From: Bathymodiolus brooksi
Lineage: Eukaryota; Mollusca; Bivalvia; Mytilida; Modiolidae
NCBI GenBank assembly: GCA_963680875.1
Contig: OY804585.1
Span: 30,246,186-30,310,185, forward strand
Length of the DNA stretch: 64,000 nucleotides
Direction: 5' to 3'
The notes under the pieces: model-generated
The model's input: only the letters and a program-made list of their open reading frames with translations
Database searches by the model: none
What the model was told of the DNA's origin: nothing
Shown: positions 43,162 through 58,100 of the stretch, one piece after another
Layout: each line of letters begins with the position of its first letter
How positions within the stretch are numbered: the stretch's first letter is position 1
Position numbers and translations under genes: made by a program

Positions 43162-46100
43162 CTGAAAATGAAAGTACTTGGTATATAACTTTATAATTTT
43201 ATTTATAAAAGTTCAAGTCATAAATTATATATGCAAATGTAGCACTTAAATTTAAAGGGAAGTTGCAATATTTTTGCATAGACATGGCCCATGGGTGGCC
43301 GATAGGTCAAGGGTGTCGACTTCTGACCACAAACTTAAAATCATTGATGTTGGCTCTCGCACCCCCAATGCCCATCTCAAATATTAAAAGGTTTTCAGAC
43401 ACCTGTTTGGGCTTTCCTCCTCAATTAAGTCTGGTGAATCTGAATACATGTAAATTGACAATATACTCATTTTAAGGACGAAAACCGTGAGTGATTGTTG
43501 TTTAACACCAAATGAGCAAAATTTTCAGCTATAACATGGTGTGAACAAGTTACATTCGATGAGATGAAAACAATGTCCACTTCGTACTAGACCAACATGC
43601 AGAGTTAGATTTTTATGGTGCTATCTCACTGAAACGTCAGTACGTGGCCAGACATGTCGCCCCACTCGGACACATTATTCCGATTCTGAGCCAACCAGTC
43701 TTTGCTCTTTCTCCTTAATGTTGTGTGCTTAGTGGAGAAACAACAAATAACTATTTCATAGCCTTTGCTTTAACCTGGACGATGCTCGAAACCACAATCT
43801 GTCACACTTGAGGAGAGCAACCATTACATCATCATTGCAGCTAAAGATGAAAACAGTTTCTGTTTACAAAATGATAGCCAGTCAGATGAGGAAATTTATT
43901 AGGGTCATGATCAAATTCCCTATGTGTTACCTGAAGAAATCATATCAGTTAACAAGTGTGCAATTTAAAAAATAGGAGCTTACCTGTTTATCCTATTGTG
44001 TACATACTCATGTACTGGATTATGTCCCCTTGGTACATTAACTATCTCAGCTTTGTGAAACACATGTGTAATGGCTCCTTCTGTGTTGAAACCTTTGTCT
44101 TGACTCCTGTATAATACAGACATATAAAACCTTTATCTTGACTCCTGTATAATACAGACATATAAAACCTTTGATTTGACTCCTGTATAATACAGACATA
44201 TAAAACCTTTATCTTGACTCCTGTATAATACAGACATATAAAACCTTTGTCTTGACTCCTGTATAATAGACATATAAAACCGTTGTCTTGACTCCTGTAT
44301 AATACAGACATATAAAACCTTTGTCTTGACTCCTGTATAATACAAACATATAAAACCTTTGTCTTGACTCCTGTATAATACAGACATATAAAACCTTTAT
44401 CTTGACTCCTGTATAATACAGACATATAAAACCTTTGATTTGACTCCTGTATAATACAGACATATAAAACCTTTATCTTGACTCCTGTATAATACAGACA
44501 TATAAAACCTTTGTCTTGACTCCTGTATAATACAGACATATAAAACCTTTGATTTGACTCCTGTATAATACAGACATATAAAACCTTTATCTTGACTCCT
44601 GTATAATACAGACATATAAAACCTTTATCTTGACTCCTGTATAATACAGACATATAAAACCTTTGTCTTGACTCCTGTATAATACAGACATATAAAACCT
44701 TTATCTTGACTCCTGTATAATACAGACATATAAAACCTTTATCTTGACTCCTCATATAAAACCTTTGTCTTGACTCCTGTATAATACAGACATATAAAAC
44801 CTTTGTCTTGACTCCTGTATAATACAGACATATAAAACCTTTGTCTTGACTCCTGTATAATACAGACATATAAAACCTTTATCTTGACTCCTGTATAATA
44901 CAGACATATAAAACCTTTGTCTTGACTCCTGTATAATACAGACATATAAAACCTTTATCTTGACTCCTGTATAATACAGACATATAAAACCTTTGTCTTG
45001 ACTCCTGTATAATACAGACATATAAAACCTTTATCTTGACTCCTGTATAATACAGACATATAAAACCTTTGTCTTGACTCCTGTATAATACAGTTATATA
45101 AAACCTTTATCTTGACTCCTGTATAATACAGACATATAAAACCTTTATCTTGACTCCTGTATAATACAGACATATAAAACCTTTATCTTGACTCCTGTAT
45201 AATACAGACATATAAAACCTTTGTCTTGACTCCTGTATAATACACATATAAAACCTTTATCTTGACTCCTGTATAATACAGACATATAAAACCTTCGTCT
45301 TGACTCCTGTATAATACAGACATATAAAACCTTTATCTTGACTCCTGTATAATACAGACATATAAAACCTTTATCTATCTACACATATATATATCTTCCA
45401 CACTGAGACTGTCAATGTTTATTTTTGTGATAGTGTGTCGTCTTTTGAATGGAAGTAAATCTGTACAGGGTTTTTTTTATTGTTTGTTTATATTAGTATT
45501 GGGATCCCATTAACCAGTTTAACTAGTATTGCTGTAGGGAACAAATTATCAAGTGAGGAGTATTGGGATCCCATTAACCAGTTTAACTAGTATTGCTGTA
45601 GGGAACAAATTATCAAGAGAGGAGTATTGGGATCCCATTAACCAGTTTAACTAGTATTGCTGTAGGGAACAAATTATCAAGAGAGGAGTATTGGGATCCC
45701 ATTAACCAGTTTAACTAGTATTGCTGTAGGGAACAAATTATCAAGAGAGGAGTATTGGGATCCCATTAACCAGTTTAACTAGTATTGCTGTAGGGAACAA
45801 ATTATCAAGAGAGGAGTATTGGGATCCCATTAACCAGTTTAACTAGTATTGCTGTAGGGAACAAATTATCAAGAGAGGAGTATTGGGATCCCATTAACCA
45901 GTTTAACTAGTATTGCTGTGGGGAACAAATTATCAAGAGAGGAGTATTGGGATCCCATTAACCAGTTTAACTAGTATTGCTGTTGGGAACAAATTATCAA
46001 GAGAGGAGTATTGGGATCCCATTAACCAGTTTAACTAGTATTGCTGTAGGGAACAAATTATCAAGAGAGGAGTATTGGGATCCCATTAACCAGTTTAACT

Positions 46101-49100
46101 AGTATTGCTGTGGGGAACAAATTATCAAGAGAGGAGTATTGGGATCCCATTAACCAGTTTAACTAGTATTGCTGTAGGGAACAAATTATCAAGAGAGGAG
46201 TATTGGGATCCCATTAACCAGTTTAACTAGTATTGCTGTAGGGAACAAATTATCAAGAGAGGAGTATTGGGATCCCATTAACCAGTTTAACTAGTATTGC
46301 TGTAGGGAACAAATTATCAAGAGAGGAGTATTGGGATCCCATTAACCAGTTTAACTAGTATTGCTGTAGGGAACAAATTATCAAGAGAGGAGTATTGGGA
46401 TCCCATTAACCAGTTTAACTAGTATTGCTGTAGGGAACAAATTATCAAGAGAGGAGTATTGGGATCCCATTAACCAGTTTAACTAGTATTGCTGTAGGGA
46501 ACAAATTATCAAGAGAGGAGTATTGGGATCCCATTAACCAGTTTAACTAGTATTGCTGTGGGGAACAAATTATCAAGAGAGGAGTATTGGGATCCCATTA
46601 ACCAGTTTAACTAGTATTGCTGTAGGGAACAAATTATCAAGAGAGGAGTATTGGGATCCCATTAACCAGTTTAACTAGTATTGCTGTAGGGAACAAATTA
46701 TCAAGAGAGGAGTATTGGGATCCCATTAACCAGTTTAACTAGTATTGCTGTAGGGAACAAATTATCAAGAGAGGAGTATTGGGATCCCATTAACCAGTTT
46801 AACTAGTATTGCTGTAGGGAACAAATTATCAAGAGAGGAGTATTGGGATCCCATTAACCAGTTTAACTAGTATTGCTGTAGGGAACAAATTATCAAGAGA
46901 GGAGTATTGGGATCCCATTAACCAGTTTAACTAGTATTGCTGTGGGGAACAAATTATCATGAGAGGAGTATTGGGATCCCATTAACCAGTTTAACTAGTA
47001 TTGCTGTAGGGAACAAATTATCAAGAGAGGAGTATTGGGATCCCATTAACCAGTTTAACTAGTATTGCTGTAGGGAACAAATTATCAAGAGAGGAGTATT
47101 GGGATCCCATTAACGAGTTTAACTAGTATTGCTGTAGGGAACAAATTATCAAGAGAGGAGTATTGGGATCCCATTAACCAGTTTAACTAGTATTGCTGTG
47201 GGGAACAAATTATCAAGAGAGGAGTATTGGGATCCCATTAACCAGTTTAACTAGTATTGCTGTAGGGAACAAATTATCAAGAGAGGAGTATTGGGATCCC
47301 ATTAACCAGTTTAACTAGTATTGCTGTAGGGAACAAATTATCAAGAGAGGAGTATTGGGATCCCATTAACCAGTTTAACTAGTATTGCTGTAGGGAACAA
47401 ATTATCAAGAGAGGAGTATTGGGATCCCATTAACCAGTTTAACTAGTATTGCTGTAGGGAACAAATTATCAAGAGAGGAGTATTGGGATCCCATTAACCA
47501 GTTTAACTAGTATTGCTGTAGGGAACAAATTATCAAGAGAGGAGTATTGGGATCCCATTAACCAGTTTAACTAGTATTGCTGTAGGGAACAAATTATCAA
47601 GAGAGGAGTATTGGGATCCCATTAACCAGTTTAACTAGTATTGCTGTAGGGAACAAATTATCAAGAGAGGAGTATTGGGATCCCATTAACCAGTTTAACT
47701 AGTATTGCTGTAGGGAACAAATTATCAAGAGAGGAGTATTGGGATCCCATTAACCAGTTTAACTAGTATTGCTGTAGGGAACAAATTATCCAGAGAGGAG
47801 TATTGGGATCCCATTAACCAGTTTAACTAGTATTGCTGTGGGGAACAAATTATCAAGAGAGGAGTATTGGGATCCCATTAACCAGTTTAACTAGTATTGC
47901 TGTGGGGAACACATTATCAAGAGAGGAGTATTGGGATCCCATTAACCAGTTTAACTAGTATTGCTGTTGGGAACAAATTATCAAGAGAGGAGTATTGGGA
48001 TCCCATTAACCAGTTTAACTAGTATTGCTGTAGGGAACAAATTATCAAGAGAGGAGTATTGGGATCCCATTAACCAGTTTAACTAGTATTGCTGTGGGGA
48101 ACAAATTATCAAGAGAGGAGTATTGGGATCCCATTAACCAGTTTAACTAGTATTGCTGTAGGGAACAAATTATCAAGAGAGGAGTATTGGGATCCCATTA
48201 ACCAGTTTAACTAGTATTGCTGTAGGGAACAAATTATCAAGAGAGGAGTATTGGGATCCCATTAACCAGTTTAACTAGTATTGCTGTAGGGAACAAATTA
48301 TCAAGAGAGGAGTATTGGGATCCCATTAACCAGTTTAACTAGTATTGCTGTAGGGAACAAATTATCAAGAGAGGAGTATTGGGATCCCATTAACCAGTTT
48401 AACTAGTATTGCTGTAGGGAACAAATTATCAAGAGAGGAGTATTGGGATCCCATTAACCAGTTTAACTAGTATTGCTGTAGGGAACAAATTATCAAGAGA
48501 GGAGTATTGGGATCCCATTAACCAGTTTAACTAGTATTGCTGTAGGGAACAAATTATCAAGAGAGGAGTATTGGGATCCCATTAACCAGTTTAACTAGTA
48601 TTGCTGTAGGGAACAAATTATCAAGAGAGGAGTATTGGGATCCCATTAACCAGTTTAACTAGTATTGCTGTAGGGAACAAATTATCAAGAGAGGAGTATT
48701 GGGATCCCATTAACCAGTTTAACTAGTATTGCTGTAGGGAACAAATTATCAAGAGAGGAGTATTGGGATCCCATTAACCAGTTTAACTAGTATTGCTGTA
48801 GGGAACAAATTATCAAGAGAGGAGTATTGGGATCCCATTAACCAGTTTAACTAGTATTGCTGTAGGGAACAAATTATCAAGAGAGGAGTATTGGGATCCC
48901 ATTAACCAGTTTAACTAGTATTGCTGTAGGGAACAAATTATCAAGAGAGGAGTATTGGGATCCCATTAACCAGTTTAACTAGTATTGCTGTAGGGAACAA
49001 ATTATCAAGAGAGGAGTATTGGGATCCCATTAACCAGTTTAACTAGTATTGCTGTAGGGAACAAATTATCAAGAGAGGAGTATTGGGATCCCATTAACCA

Positions 49101-52100
49101 GTTTAACTAGTATTGCTGTAGGGAACAAATTATCAAGAGAGGAGTATTGGGATCCCATTAACCAGTTTAACTAGTATTGCTGTAGGGAACAAATTATCAA
49201 GAGAGGAGTATTGGGATCCCATTAACCAGTTCAACTAGTATTGCTGTAGGGAACAAATTATCAAGAGAGGAGTATTGGGATCCCATTAACCAGTTTAACT
49301 AGTATTGCTGTGGGGAACAAATTATCAAGAGATCAAGAGAGGAGTATTGGGATCCCATTAACCAGTTTAACTAGTATTGCTGTGGGGAACAAATTATCAA
49401 AAGAGGAGTATTGGGATCCCATTAACCAGTTTAACTAGTATTGCTGTAGGGAACAAATTATCAAGAGAGGAGTATTGGGATCCCATTAACCAGTTTAACT
49501 AGTATTGCTGTGGTGAACAAATTATCAAGAGAGGAGTATTGGGATCCCATTAACCAGTTTAACTAGTATTGCTGTAGGGAACAAATTATCAAGAGAGGAG
49601 TATTGGGATCCCATTAACCAGTTTAACTAGTATTGCTGTAGGGAACAAATTATCAAGAGAGGAGTATTGGGATCCCATTAACCAGTTTAACTAGTATTGC
49701 TGTACGGAACAAATTATCAAGAGAGGAGTATTGGGATCCCATTAACCAGTTTAACTAGTATTGCTGTAGGGAACAAATTATCAAGAGAGGAGTATTGGGA
49801 TCCCATTAACCAGTTTAACTAGTATTGCTGTAGGGAACAAATTATCAAGAGAGGAGTATTGGGATCCCATTAACCAGTTTAACTAGTATTGCTGTAGGGA
49901 ACAAATTATCAAGAGAGGAGTATTGGGATCCCATTAACCAGTTTAACTAGTATTGCTGTGGGGAACAAATTATCAAGAGAGGAGTATTGGGATCCCATTA
50001 ACCAGTTTAACTAGTATTGCTGTGGGGAACAAATTATCAAGAGATCAAGAGAGGAGTATTGGGATCCCATTAACCAGTTTAACTAGTATTGCTGTGGGGA
50101 ACAAATTATCAAGAGAGGAGTATTGGGATCCCATTAACCAGTTTAACTAGTATTGCTGTAGGGAACAAATTATCAAGAGAGGAGTATTGGGATCCCATTA
50201 ACCAGTTTAACTAGTATTGCTGTGGGGAACAAATTATCAAAAGAGGAGTATTGGGATCCCATTAACCAGTTTAACTAGTATTGCTGTGGGGAACAAATTA
50301 TCAAGAGATCAAGAGAGGAGTATTGGGATCCCATTAACCAGTTTAACTAGTATTGCTGTGGGGAACAAATTATCAAGAGAGGAGTATTGGGATCCCATTA
50401 ACCAGTTTAACTAGTATTGCTGTAGGGAACAAATTATCAAGAGAGGAGTATTGGGATCCCATTAACCAGTTTAACTAGTATTGCTGTGGGGAACAAATTA
50501 TCAAGAGAGGAGTATTGGGATCCCATTAACCAGTTTAACTAGTATTGCTGTAGGGAACAAATTATCAAGAGAGGAGTATTGGGATCCCATTAACCAGTTT
50601 AACTAGTATTGCTGTAGGGAACAAATTATCAAGAGAGGAGTATTGGGATCCCATTAACCAGTTTAACTAGTATTGCTGTAGGGAACAAATTATCAAGAGA
50701 GGAGTATTGGGATCCCATTAACCAGTTTAACTAGTATTGCTGTGGGGAACAAATTATCAAGAGAGGAGTATTGGGATCCCATTAACCAGTTTAACTAGTA
50801 TTGCTGTGGGGAACAAATTATCAAGAGATCAAGAGAGGAGTATTGGGATCCCATTAACCAGTTTAACTAGTATTGCTGTGGGGAACAAATTATCAAGAGA
50901 GGAGTATTGGGATCCCATTAACCAGTTTAACTAGTATTGCTGTAGGGAACAAATTATCAAGAGAGGAGTATTGGGATCCCATTAACCAGTTTAACTAGTA
51001 TTGCTGTGGGGAACAAATTATCAAAAGAGGAGTATTGGGATCCCATTAACCAGTTTAACTAGTATTGCTGTGGGGAACAAATTATCAAGAGAGGAGTATT
51101 GGGATCCCATTAACCAGTTTAACTAGTATTGCTGTAGGGAACAAATTATCAAGAGAGGAGTATTGGGATCCCATTAACCAGTTTAACTAGTATTGCTGTA
51201 GGGAACAAATTATCAAGAGAGGAGTATTGGGATCCCATTAACCAGTTTAACTAGTATTGCTGTAGGGAACAAATTATCAAGAGAGGAGTATTGGGATCCC
51301 ATTAACCAGTTTAACTAGTATTGCTGTAGGGAACAAATTATCAAGAGAGGAGTATTGGGATCCCATTAACCAGTTTAACTAGTATTGCTGTAGGGAACAA
51401 ATTATCAAGAGAGGAGTATTGGGATCCCATTAACCAGTTTAACTAGTATTGCTGTAGGGAACAAATTATCAAGAGAGGAGTATTGGGATCCCATTAACCA
51501 GTTTAACTAGTATTGCTGTAGGGAACAAATTATCAAGAGAGGAGTATTGGGATCCCATTAACCAGTTTAACTAGTATTGCTGTAGGGAACAAATTATCAA
51601 GAGAGGAGTATTGGGATCCCATTAACCAGTTTAACTAGTATTGCTGTAGGGAACAAATTATCAAGAGAGGAGTATTGGGATCCCATTAACCAGTTTAACT
51701 AGTATTGCTGTAGGGAACAAATTATCAAGAGAGGAGTATTGGGATCCCATTAACCAGTTTAACTAGTATTGCTGTAGGGAACAAATTATCAAGAGAGGAG
51801 TATTGGGATCCCATTAACCAGTTTAACTAGTATTGCTGTGGGGAACAAATTATCAAGAGAGGAGTATTGGGATCCCATTAACCAGTTTAACTAGTATTGC
51901 TGTAGGGAACAAATTATCAAGAGAGGAGTATTGGGATCCCATTAACCAGTTTAACTAGTATTGCTGTAGGGAACAAATTATCAAGAGAGGAGTATTGGGA
52001 TCCCATTAACCAGTTTAACTAGTATTGCTGTAGGGAACAAATTATCAAGAGAGGAGTATTGGGATCCCATTAACCAGTTAAACTAGTATTTCTGTAGGGA

Positions 52101-55100
52101 ACAAATTATCAAGAGAGGAGTATTGGGATCCCATTAACCAGTTTAACTAGTATTGCTGTAGGGAACAAATTATCAAGAGAGGAGTATTGGGATCCCATTA
52201 ACCAGTTTAACTAGTATTGCTGTAGGGAACAAATTATCAAGAGAGGAGTATTGGGATCCCATTAACCAGTTTAACTAGTATTGCTGTAGGGAACAAATTA
52301 TCAAGAGAGGAGTATTGGGATCCCATTAACCAGTTTAACTAGTATTGCTGTAGGGAACAAATTATCAAGAGAGGAGTATTGGGATCCCATTAACCAGTTT
52401 AACTAGTATTGCTGTAGGGAACAAATTATCAAGAGAGGAGTATTGGGATCCCATTAACCAGTTTAACTAGTATTGCTGTAGGGAACAAATTATCAAGAGA
52501 GGAGTATTGGGGTCCCATTAACCAGTTTAACTAGTATTGCTGTAGGGAACAAATTATCAAGAGAGGAGTATTGGGATCCCATTAACCAGTTTAACTAGTA
52601 TTGCTGTAGGGAACAAATTATCAAGAGAGGAGTATTGGGATCCCATTAACCAGTTTAACTAGCATTGCTGTAGGGAACAAATTATCAAGAGAGGAGTATT
52701 GGGATCCCATTAACCAGTTTAACTAGTATTGCTGTAGGGAACAAATTATCAAGAGAGGAGTATTGGGATCCCATTAACCAGTTTAACTAGTATTGCTGTA
52801 GGGAACAAATTATCAAGAGAGGAGTATTGGGATCCCATTAACCAGTTTAACTAGTATTGCTGTGGGTAACAAATTATCAAGAGATCAAGAGAGGAGTATT
52901 GGGATCCCATTAACCAGTTTAACTAGTATTGCTGTGGGGAACAAATTATCAAAAGAGGAGTATTGGGATCCCATTAACCAGTTTAACTAGTATTGCTGTA
53001 GGGAACAAATTATCAAGAGAGGAGTATTGGGATCCCATTAACCAGTTTAACTAGTATTGCTGTGGTGAACAAATTATCAAGAGAGGAGTATTGGGATCCC
53101 ATTAACCAGTTTAACTAGTATTGCTGTGGGGAACAAATTATCAAGAAATCAAGAGAGGAGTATTGGGATCCCATTAACCAGTTTAACTAGTATTGCTGTG
53201 GGGAACAAATTATCAAGAGAGGAGTATTGGGATCCCATTAACCAGTTTAACTAGTATTGCTGTGGGGAACAAATTATCAAGAGAGGAGTATTGGGATCCC
53301 ATTAACCAGTTTAACTAGTATTGCTGTAGGGAACAAATTATCAAGAGAGGAGTATTGGGATCCCATTACCAAGTTTAACTAGTATTGCTGTGGGGAACAA
53401 ATTATCAAGAGAGGAGTATTGGGATCCCATTAACCAGTTTAACTAGTATTGCTGTAGGGAACAAATTATCAAGAGAGGAGTATTGGGATCCCATTAACCA
53501 GTTTAACTAGTATTGCTGTAGGGAACAAATTATCAAGAGAGGAGTATTGGGATCCCATTAACCAGTTTAACTAGTATTGCTGTAGGGAACAAATTATCAA
53601 GAGAGGAGTATTGGGATGCCATTAACCAGTTTAACTAGTATTGCTGTAGGGAACAAATTATCAAGAGAGGAGTATTGGGATCCCATTAACCAGTTTAACC
53701 CTGCTACATTTTTGTGCCTGTTGCAAGAAATGGTGTTTTATGTGTCAAGTGATTTGTGGTGAGAGGTGGTTAAACAATATTGGTGGAATGGCTGATCATC
53801 ATTGTTTAAACTTTTTTTTCATAACATCACAAAAGTCTTCAATATAACAAGATTTTTTATATAAAATAATCCATATTTTTCATTTAGAAATATATGTACT
53901 TAATTTGCATATTATTATATATTGTCTGTAAAGTTAATCAATGTTTGGCTCTGCTTACAGTATATTTATTTTCTACATATTATATAGCCAGTATACACCT
54001 AGCTGTAGAACTGTAGCTCTTGTGATCTTTTTTGTGACGTCAGTAAGCTAGTATACATCCAGGTCTTGTTTTTGTCATTCATATCAAATAAATTAAACAA
54101 AGTGGTTATGGGTAAAGGGTGTTTAACACCAATTCCAAAAAAATTTCAGTCATATCGTGGCAAACTGTCACTGACAAACTTTATCACATAAAGTACATCT
54201 ATCATGGGAAGGAATTGAACTCACAACCTAAGTGGGGATAGACACTGACTGCAGCCACTACAACCCCAATACAAAGTGGTAACAGTTTTAACATAAGTCT
54301 ATACTGATTCACTGATCTTTTGCATTTCCCTACATTAATTTTTTTAAAGAAAATATTTTTAAGAAAAAAAAAAGGTTTATCTACATCTAGTGAAAAATGT
54401 CTTCATTCAAGGGACTTTGTAAACATGTACTTTTGGGAGTAGGGGCTAAGGAAACATTAATATTGTCAGTAGATCATGCAAATATCGGTTAGAGGGACAG
54501 CGGCAACAATCGCTGAATCAGTTGGGCAAAATGAAAATGAAATGTAACACTGATGATATATAAATTCTATTAACATAAATATAAAACAACAAAACAAAAA
54601 TGTTCATACATAAATGTAGATATAGATGTAGATATAACAATGAAATGGTTCCAAAGTCAGATCAATAGATTGGATATGGACTCGAACTTGAAAGTCAATA
54701 TCTTCTGAAATATCTGTAGTATATAATCTGCACCCCCATCCACGAAAATCCCTTTAAGGGTAAATTTCTGTGGCTAATATAAGGCTTTTTACGGTACATA
54801 ACTTGACCTTAGGATGGGACGTTAATGAGTGCCTCGTGTTCCTTGCTCCTTGCAAGTAAAAGACATCTTGGAGCAGCTCTTATGAGTAAGTTTGTGAAGA
54901 GTAGGTATTAGTAGTCTATTGTAAGGCAAATTCTCTTACCCTACTTATTATGTTTAATGGTATTTGACAAAAAAGTCAATTTTGTTTAATGTTTTACCTA
55001 AATCCAGTACATGCATACTCTGGGAAATCAGTTGCTACAAATGGCCATACTTCTTTCAGTATGAGACCAGCATTTGCTGCCATGGAAACGACCTGCCAAC

Positions 55101-58100
55101 TGTCATGCCATGCTCTCATTGGACGATCTGCTGGAGTTCCTCCTTGACCTTTACACAAAGTCATCAAGATATGACCATTTTCATCTAAATTTTGAACTGC
55201 ACTAAAAAATTACATTCAAGATACATAATAAAATTATTTAATACTGATGTATTTTAAATTACAGACTAAACGGTCATATTTTTGTGAAAGAAATGATAAA
55301 AATAATTTTATTAAGTATCACTTGGTGTAACATTAAGAAATTTCACTGAAGTGGATGACAGTATTGTCCAGCATGCATCTTAAACAAATTAAAGCCCTTT
55401 TTTAAAATTATTTTCCTCTTCATAAATAATTTGTTCTGTGCATCCAAATTTGTAAGAGGGGCTGTCATGATCGTATGGTAGTTGGATTTACAACTATCTA
55501 TGCAATCAGTGCCTATCTCCACTAATGTTGTGAGTTCGAATCCTGCTCATGGCGAGGTGTACTCGATATAACATTATGTGATAAAGCTTGTGAGTGACTT
55601 GGGACAGGTCGGTGGTTGTTTCCATGTACATGTACTCCGGTTTCCTCCACTAATAAAACTGATCGCCACTATATAACTGAAATATTGTTGAAAGATGCCT
55701 TAAACACCAAATTTTATAGGCTTTGATTGACCCGAACAGAGCTCAAACCCATGATCTACCGCACTTGAAGTGAACATGCTAACCATTACACCACAGATGT
55801 AGTTTCACAAGAAGGTGTATTTTGGAAATGGAAGTATAATGAAACCTGTCTAAACCGAACCTCCATGGGACCAACTATTGTGTTTGTAATAATGAGATGC
55901 TAGGTTTATACAGGTTAGATTAACAAAGGTTTCCTATGTTGGCACTTTATTTAGAGTTTGGTTTATTAAGGATTTGGCTTAGACATGTTCCACTGTACAA
56001 ACATCTTAAAAACAAAACAAATTTATCATGTTTCATGACTGGTTGTTTCTTATGCGAACTAGAACTTCATACGAAGTACATAAATCTTAAATGGCAGATT
56101 TCTCATATATGTTTAAACAGTTTCTTTTGGGCCATTACTAAAATAATACTGCTTTTTGTAAATGACTTACAGTTTTTGAAGAACCACATTAGTAGTGTAA
56201 TGGTTAGTGTGCTCGTCTCTGTTAGTGTGCTCGTCTCTACTCTCAAGAGCCATAAATCGAGGGTTCGAGTCCCGGTTGGATTAAACCAAAGACCATAAAA
56301 TTGGAATAAGTTACTAACAAACTTGATGTTGCAGTTGTTAATATTGCCAACCATTTTTATTTTTCGAAGTGAAAGGCATTGATTGCATCACGGGAGTTCG
56401 GAGTTACGAAGTCTTTTGTCTATCGTATTCATTAAGTATTTTGAAAGTGACTTTTTCGAAAAGTCATAAACTTTGGTTTATAAAGAAACTTAAAAAATAA
56501 AAATGGCACGATCAAGAGTTCGCAATGTAATCCACCTATACTTTTAACCAAACAAACTTTTGCTATATTTATTCTCATTTCTGTGAAATGTAATCTTAGT
56601 TCTCATATTTAATATGGTCATTTTTTATATGCGAAGGTTGGCCATTGAAATGCACTGCACGAGGACGCATAAGTTTTTTATCGATAAGCATCGATAAGCA
56701 TCCGGGTAACGATTGCGTTCTATTTATAGAACTATTTACAAACAGACACGTGTCTGCAATTAAAAAAAATAACCACAGTCAGTATTTTTATTCCAATTGT
56801 TGCAATTTGATTATGAGATCTGAGAAATAATTATTTATTTTACAACTTGCTTCAGTTTTTGACGTTTGTTCTATTCATTACCTACATTTTGTACAAAGTA
56901 TCTGCTGAAGACTACACACATATGAGTTATTACAATTGTTGTGGTATTAGACCAAAGCACAGTAACATTTCAAAAAGGGTGAGGGAGGGGGTTATTACAA
57001 TTTGTGTGGTATTAGATCAAAGCACAGTAATATTTCAAAAAGGGGGGTATTACAATTTGTGTGGTATTAGATCAAAATCATGGCAATGTTATGTTTTATC
57101 AGTTGGTTTCTAATTTGCAGAGTATGTTCCCATTCTAGGAGGCTTTCATAGCTTTTCAATCTCCATTACTAACTAATAAGGCAAAGTAACTGATTATAAG
57201 ATTAAGCTCATTAAAAATCTGTTCTGCAAAAGTGACTAATGGTCTCAAAATCCTGGCTGAATCCCTGATAATCCGTAAAATACAGTATATTGAAATAAAT
57301 TATATAAATCTTTTTGTTTTTGATGATGAAATCGAAATGAAAAACAGAAGTACAATACAGACATTAACATTTGTACATACAAATCCGGACCATTTATACA
57401 TGAAACTGAACATGAAACTGGTAGTGGTACATGCAAATATCCAGTCTAGGTTCGAAAAAATTGGCTCCTTGGAAAATTTTTAGCTGGCTCCTAAATTGGC
57501 TCCTGACTTTCAAAACTGGCACCTGAAAATGGCACCTGGCGATTTTTCTGGCTACTACTTTTTGGGAGCCAGAGCAGCCCCTGTGGATAAATTTAAATCC
57601 AACTACATGTACCAAACAACCAAAGCCACTGAGGCGACTATATCTTTCATAGTACGTTATAATTCTACAAATGTACAATTTTTCACTATGTTCAATTATT
57701 TGATGAAATTATTGCGATCCTTTTCAATCTACTTACCTGCAGAAGAAGTCAGACAAAAGTTTCCGATTTTTCTTGTGATTTGATTTTCCACCAGAGTGAG
57801 GGAAATTGAAGATAATTCTATCAAATCTGATATCCTTCAATAGTATATTCTTATGTATTTGTGTAGCATCTGTTTCTAAGTAGACAGTCACACCTACATG
57901 GAAATTATCAAATAAAGTTTAGAGAAATTAAAACTTCTTTACTGCTTCAGTGCTTGAATAAAGCCTTTTTCTCTCATTCTTATATATTTTCACATGGATT
58001 ACGATTACAACTGCTTTGTCAGTCAACTTTATCATAAAATGAATATTATTTGCAAAATAGAAGTGACTTGCAAAAAGAAACAAAGTGACTTTAATTTCGC

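Noticed and set aside
44042..45173. Minus-strand open frames over the 38 bp array (up to 275 residues)
   Set aside because: They are artefacts of a stop-free unit. Only the 18 exonic bases of the last unit are coding, and in one particular frame.
33088..53699. CRISPR-like regular repeats
   Set aside because: There are no unique spacers, units are head to tail, and the genome is eukaryotic.
57232..57783. Small plus-strand ORFs of 83-95 residues as genes
   Set aside because: They overlap a dispersed GGCTCCT-rich repeat and the antisense of FDXACB1 exon 2.
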